In this document: positions 40,962-44,428 of the stretch, piece after piece | Layout: each line of letters starts with the position of its first letter | How positions within the stretch are numbered: position 1 is the stretch's first letter | DNA from: M55B144 sp964550615 | GTDB taxonomy: Bacteria; Bipolaricaulota; Bipolaricaulia; UBA7950; UBA9294 | Length of the DNA stretch: 44,428 nt | Direction of reading: 5' to 3' | Assembly (NCBI GenBank): GCA_964550615.1 | Contig: CAZKAB010000013.1 | Coordinates: 1-44,428 of the forward strand | The notes under the pieces: generated by a model | What the model saw: only the letters and a program-made list of their open reading frames with translations | Databases searched by the model: none | What the model was told of the DNA's origin: nothing | Translations under genes and position numbers: made by a program

Positions 40962-42707
40962 TCACTCCAAGGACACGCTGGTCATCCCGGAGGCACTTGC
41001 TCCAGCGGCGTCCTCAACCTCCGCGCTCACGAGGACCGTGCCTCCTTTTGGATAGGCAAGTTTGAAGCTTCTCGTTCCCTCGGAGGCGTTGTCTCCTTCC
41101 GCAACCGTTACACCATCAGGGCCCGTCACTCTGATGATCAGCTTGTAAGGCAATGCTCCCCCGCTGATCTTCCATGACACTACTACCACGTCACTGTACG
41201 CCGCTTCCTGAACATCTGAAGCGCTGGTCGAGATCTCGATGGAAAGAGGTCCGTCGCTCTTCTCTCCCAGTACGGAGGGATTGAACTCCGCTTCATCGCT
41301 CGGTCCCCAGTCATAGATGAATCGCATCTCGGTCAGCTGCGATTCGCCGATCACTGATCCGGGAGGGAAGTAGAGCTGGATCTTTCGAACTCTCTTGCTC
41401 TCTTTCCCAAACGGAATGGGAATCAAGATACCGCCAAGTTGCTGCCCGGACATTCTAATAGACTCAGCGCCAGCAAGCGCAGCATCTTGATACCGCTCTC
41501 CGTCGGCAGCGTAACGGACTGAGTATCCTATCGGTATCGCTCCCTCCCAACGGAGGGCAATCCCCTTGAGTGGAAGAGGATGATCCTGCAGCAGATCAAC
41601 TTCTATCGCAAAGCCATTCGGCTGAGTGCGATTCAGTTCCGGCCCGAACGCCCACGATGCACCTTGACCATCCGGGATGCTTCCCTTTCCTATCACTGGG
41701 CCGGGGCCTGTGACTCCAGGACCACCTATCACTTTGGTCGCGTATTCAACCAACTTCTGAACGAGTGGTGCGTACAAGCGTGACCACATGGGGTCTTTCG
41801 TGAGGAACGGCTTAAACGCCGGGGCAACGACAAACAGGTCTCTCTCGTAGTGCAGTCGGTCCGGATCGTAGACCGGAGATCCATGTCTGTCGAGATCGAC
41901 CCCAAATCCCAGAATCTTCCTGCTGCTGCTCAGCCACTCTGATCCACCCGGCGTGTAAGAGATCAAATCATCTAGGCTTGAGAAGGCAAGGACTTGCGCA
42001 GGAGAACCGGCATTCCCTTGCAACAGAGTAACCTCGACTTCAACCACATCGCCAAATCCATTCTGATGAATGGTCATCTCGTCAATCATCATGCTGTGGC
42101 TCTTGCCGTCCCAGGTTGCGTTAGTATCGTCGTATTTGCGTATCAGAACGTATGATCCGGGAGCAGGAGCGTTGATACCCGGCTGAAAATCGGAGTAGTC
42201 GAGATCGCTCCACTCGATCCATCGGCCTCGCCCGCTCATGAACGGCAAGGAATCGAGCAATTCCTCCACCATGTAGAACGTGCGGATTGCGTTGGTATTG
42301 GTCAGCTGCCAGTCAAGGTGCCAATCGCTGCCACGGTATCCCGTGCTATATGGAATCTCGGCCTCTCGGTGCCAATACGATATCGTCTCCGAGCACCAAG
42401 CCTCCCTCTCGTATGGATTCATTCCCATCGATGAGAGCGCTTCGAGAATCGACGCCATTGTGTTCGCGGAACTGGCCGAACCCAGCCCCAGCCGCATCTG
42501 ATAGAAGGGCTTCCCTCCGTCGGTCACGCACGACACGATTGTCCCCACAGTATCCAGAGCGATATCCTGAATCCATGTTCCGGTTGGGTTCCATGTTGCT
42601 GTGTTGTCGAAGCAGCCGCAGTCCGGGCTGTCCGAGAAATGGCACGAAGCTACTGCAAGAAGGCCGACACAAAGAACGATCAACAGACAGACGATTCCGT
42701 TTCTCAT
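40962..42707 (-). CDS. Lipoprotein with CHAP-like cysteine domain, discoidin-like domain and C-terminal Ig-like domain
   Basis: The 581-residue protein starts at ATG 42707 behind AGGAGG. A lipoprotein signal peptide ends with the lipobox VASC, Cys22. Residues ~95-215 resemble a CHAP/NlpC-type amidase or peptidase: Cys105 in EAWCSETISYWHREAEIPY, APAPGSYVLIRKYD, and His204 in KSHSMMIDEM. Residues ~380-480 resemble a discoidin (F5/8 type C) carbohydrate-binding domain (LRWEGAIPIGYSVRYAADGE). The last ~90 residues are a PKD/Ig-like sandwich. It should be anchored to a membrane, facing outward, acting on cell-wall or glycan material. The CHAP assignment rests on motif order and is tentative. It is alone, 226 bases from the SagB-like gene. 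Confidence 0.72.
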   Translation of the reverse strand: MRNGIVCLLIVLCVGLLAVASCHFSDSPDCGCFDNTATWNPTGTWIQDIALDTVGTIVSCVTDGGKPFYQMRLGLGSASSANTMASILEALSSMGMNPYEREAWCSETISYWHREAEIPYSTGYRGSDWHLDWQLTNTNAIRTFYMVEELLDSLPFMSGRGRWIEWSDLDYSDFQPGINAPAPGSYVLIRKYDDTNATWDGKSHSMMIDEMTIHQNGFGDVVEVEVTLLQGNAGSPAQVLAFSSLDDLISYTPGGSEWLSSSRKILGFGVDLDRHGSPVYDPDRLHYERDLFVVAPAFKPFLTKDPMWSRLYAPLVQKLVEYATKVIGGPGVTGPGPVIGKGSIPDGQGASWAFGPELNRTQPNGFAIEVDLLQDHPLPLKGIALRWEGAIPIGYSVRYAADGERYQDAALAGAESIRMSGQQLGGILIPIPFGKESKRVRKIQLYFPPGSVIGESQLTEMRFIYDWGPSDEAEFNPSVLGEKSDGPLSIEISTSASDVQEAAYSDVVVVSWKISGGALPYKLIIRVTGPDGVTVAEGDNASEGTRSFKLAYPKGGTVLVSAEVEDAAGASASGMTSVSLE

Positions 42708-43116
42708 CGCACACCTCCTCTCTTCTCCCCCACCATACCACTCCACCTCGATGTCCGGCGAATCGCGGTCTCAAGTCATGTATGGTTCCGATCCCGGAGG
42801 TGCCTGTTATCGGCCCGTGTATTGTCAATGGGAACCCGTGTCTGTCGAAGTGGGCGCAGAGACATAAGATCCCTTGGATTCGCGTCGACCCGTACGCCCA
42901 CCGCGCGATTGGGGTACGGGAATGATTCTTGATGTCTCTGAGATACATTCCCAAGAAGCGACCCGCGCCCCCTCTCCAATCTCGCGCTCCAGACGGTTTC
43001 CTTGCTTGACTGATACGCGCATGTGATGCAAATTTACGCCGCCTGCCGTATGCTGTCGCGCATCCACGGCAGGCTATCCCAGTCCTCAGGCAGAGCACTC
43101 AGACTCAGGGAGACAC
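42708..43116. other. Intergenic region between lipoprotein and GNAT gene
   Basis: About 410 bases between divergent genes, which must hold two promoters. No convincing gene. A 9-bp perfect inverted repeat GCCTGCCGT/ACGGCAGGC (43041-43049 and 43066-43074, 16-base loop) lies 42 bases before the GNAT start. A TTGACT occurs at about 43013 without a good -10. Confidence 0.45.
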
Positions 43117-43608
43117 ATGAAAATCAGACAGTATCGAGACGACGATGCACCTGCCGTTGGTAGGCTGATCGCTGAAACCTTCCGCAAGTACAACCTTTCG
43201 CACGCCGATCCTGAGGAACAGAGTCGCCTACTGGGGCCTTTCCGGCACGCCTTCTCCGACAATCCAACCCATCGCGAAGCCGTGCGATCGATCCTGAAAT
43301 CCCCCATGCTCTATGTCGCTCAAGACGGCGACGAGATCGTTGGTGTACTCCGGGGCAGGAAGAATGTGCTGGCCAGCCTGTTTGTGCGGGGGGACCGACA
43401 CGGTCAAGGCATAGGCCGCAAGTTGGTCGAACGCTTCGAACGCGACTCACGTGCTCAGGGAGTTACGTGGATACGCGTGGCGGCAACACTTTTCGCCGTT
43501 CCCTTCTACACAGCGATGGGCTTCAAGAAGACGACGGGCATCCGCTCGTGTCCCACATTCGATGGGACCGATCTCAAGATTCAACCGATGAAGAAACTGC
43601 TCATATGA
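43117..43608 (+). CDS. GNAT-family N-acetyltransferase
   Basis: The 163-residue protein starts MKIRQYRDDDAPAVGRLIAE, as GNAT proteins do. The acetyl-CoA binding loop is SLFVRGDRHGQGIGRKLVERF (motif A, R/Q-x-x-G-x-G/A) around residues 89-109, followed by YTAMGFKKT, the motif B end. It transfers an acetyl group to an amine on a small molecule or protein; substrate unknown. AGGGAG precedes ATG 43117. The frame is complete and stands alone. Confidence 0.88.
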   Translation: MKIRQYRDDDAPAVGRLIAETFRKYNLSHADPEEQSRLLGPFRHAFSDNPTHREAVRSILKSPMLYVAQDGDEIVGVLRGRKNVLASLFVRGDRHGQGIGRKLVERFERDSRAQGVTWIRVAATLFAVPFYTAMGFKKTTGIRSCPTFDGTDLKIQPMKKLLI

Positions 43609-44019
43609 CTGCGTGTTGAAAAAGGTCGGTGCGCTCTGTGATCTGAACCCGCAGACTAAGTGCCGGTTTCCCTGACGATGTTGCGCCGCGAAAGCGACGT
43701 ATTCCTCTCAGCCTTCACACCTAGAACCAAGCTGTAGCTTTCGAAGATAGTAACCAGAGTCACCTGGATCTTTTCCCGCTTGAATCTGTGGATCATTCGG
43801 GAGGCTGCGTGAGCAATGAGAAGAGCTTTCGTTCGGTATTATGCATACGATGGGATCGAATCTGGTATGTGCCTTTCATCCGATCCACGGAAGTTGACCC
43901 GGCCGTTCAGCCCTCGACAACGTTGGATCGTCTGGGGAGAATCACCGCGGATGAATGTCGCAGCCGGAGGTGGCGTTGATCGGGGCAGACCGGGCAGTCA
44001 GATTGAGAGGAGGTGCCCT
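43609..44019. other. Intergenic region without a recognised gene
   Basis: About 410 bases. A plus frame from 43816 runs in phase into the small gene at 44020, but no ribosome box precedes it and its composition is basic and unremarkable. No tRNA, repeat or terminator hairpin was seen. Confidence 0.35.
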
Positions 44020-44253
44020 ATGGAAAACAAGGCGTTCGAGAAAGCTTGCCTTAGCGAGATTGCAGCCGCGCTTTCCGAGGAGCAACTTGCCATGCTCGAC
44101 CACATCATGGCCCGGCTGGAAGCGGCGGAGAAAGTCTGCACGCTTGTCGGCAGCAGCCTGAAGTCCAGGGGCAGGTCAAAAGACAAGGGGAAGCGCATCT
44201 ACTGGTGGGATGTCGCGATAGCCATCGAGGAGTGGGAGAAGCTGCATCATTGA
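44020..44253 (+). CDS. Small hypothetical helical protein
   Basis: A 77-residue protein from ATG 44020, with GAGGAGGTG about 5 bases upstream. The N-terminal half is helical and acidic (EIAAALSEEQLAMLDHIMAR), followed by a basic patch (SRGRSKDKGKR) and IYWWDVAIAIEEWEKLHH. No family is recognised; no signal peptide or membrane segment. An in-frame upstream extension to 43816 is less likely. It converges with a minus gene at 44270; the gap holds a hairpin. Confidence 0.55.
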   Translation: MENKAFEKACLSEIAAALSEEQLAMLDHIMARLEAAEKVCTLVGSSLKSRGRSKDKGKRIYWWDVAIAIEEWEKLHH

Positions 44254-44270
44254 CGCATTCCCAGTGCGTC
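44252..44270. terminator. Possible bidirectional hairpin between convergent genes
   Basis: GACGCA (44252-44257), a 7-base loop, then TGCGTC (44265-44270) lie exactly between and slightly overlapping the stop codons of the two converging genes. No T-run follows on either side, so termination is only inferred from position. Confidence 0.4.
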
Positions 44271-44428
44271 TACTTGATAGACAGCCGGTACCAAACATAG
44301 ACATGGTCGTTCGAGCCGGCGATACCGATACCTGCGATGTCTTCAGGAGCCTTGCCCTTAGGAAGAGAGTAGCTGTAGGGAGACCGATAGAAGTCGAGAT
44401 CCGAAGAGGTCCCGGAACTGACCGTCCC
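44270..44428 (-). CDS. C-terminal end of an unidentified protein, cut by window edge
   Basis: The minus strand is open from the window edge to TAG at 44272-44270, giving the last 52 residues of a protein. The visible part has alternating beta pattern (GIGIAGSNDHVYVWYRLSIK at the end), as in the last blade of a propeller or a secreted sandwich. The family cannot be named from this piece. A serine- and tyrosine-rich stretch precedes it. Confidence 0.5.
   Translation of the reverse strand, partial: GTVSSGTSSDLDFYRSPYSYSLPKGKAPEDIAGIGIAGSNDHVYVWYRLSIK

Noticed and set aside
1..44428. tRNA, rRNA, CRISPR arrays, insertion sequences and attachment sites
   Set aside because: No T-loop-like tRNA motif in a cloverleaf context, no spaced repeats, and no transposase or integrase was found on either strand by reading.

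Overview
The window (roughly 55-58% GC by eye, no rRNA, tRNA or CRISPR seen) looks like chromosomal DNA of a free-living, probably anaerobic bacterium with an outer membrane: it encodes a secreted beta-rich porin-like protein, lipoproteins with long beta-sandwich regions, molybdenum and Fe-S enzymes, and no oxygen-dependent enzyme. The style of the secreted proteins (PKD and repeated 'PVPGT...ALxxW' modules, glycine-rich barrel-like proteins) reminds me of Candidatus Bipolaricaulota/Acetothermia, but that is a weak inference from memory.

Layout. 1-1802: C-terminally cut secreted PKD protein (minus). 1953-2552: mobA-like gene (plus). 14058 down to 2569: one long minus-strand, probably GntR-controlled gene set: regulator, fumarate-reductase-type flavoprotein, mini [2Fe-2S] protein, ATC-hydrolase-like protein, molybdopterin oxidoreductase fused to a ferredoxin domain, transglutaminase-like protein, then a family-5 solute-binding protein and two peptide-type permeases. 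14334-15122: TauE-like exporter (plus). 15612-27739: plus-strand operon with a tandem-cupin XRE regulator, hydantoinase A and B, DUF3830 protein, M24 metallopeptidase and a complete five-gene Dpp/Opp-type importer. 29910-27895: convergent pair of a creatinase-like M24 protein and a creatininase-family amidohydrolase. 34220-30133: three secreted-protein genes in an overlapping operon, the middle one carrying a phospholipase A2-like active-site region. 34.3-37.4 kb is gene-poor, with a TPR protein and a 49-residue membrane protein. 37383-44428: BASS-type transporter, a decayed DUF4386 gene, a DUF4242 protein, a SagB-type nitroreductase, a large lipoprotein, a GNAT acetyltransferase and small hypotheticals.

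How they may work together. The 2.5-30 kb region reads as a catabolic island for imported small nitrogen compounds. Three proteins belong to families that open cyclic amide or amidine-like rings (ATP-dependent hydantoinase HyuAB, creatininase family, ATC hydrolase), one is creatinase-like, and two binding-protein-dependent importers serve them. A creatinine / N-methylhydantoin / creatine route to sarcosine fits the plus-strand half; the minus-strand half adds a flavin-FeS-molybdenum electron path of unknown substrate. Only one pair of importer ATPases (dppD/dppF) is present, so the first importer probably borrows it. The secreted PLA2-like protein is the other notable item: it lacks cysteines and resembles the compact parvovirus-type phospholipase core rather than animal secreted enzymes.
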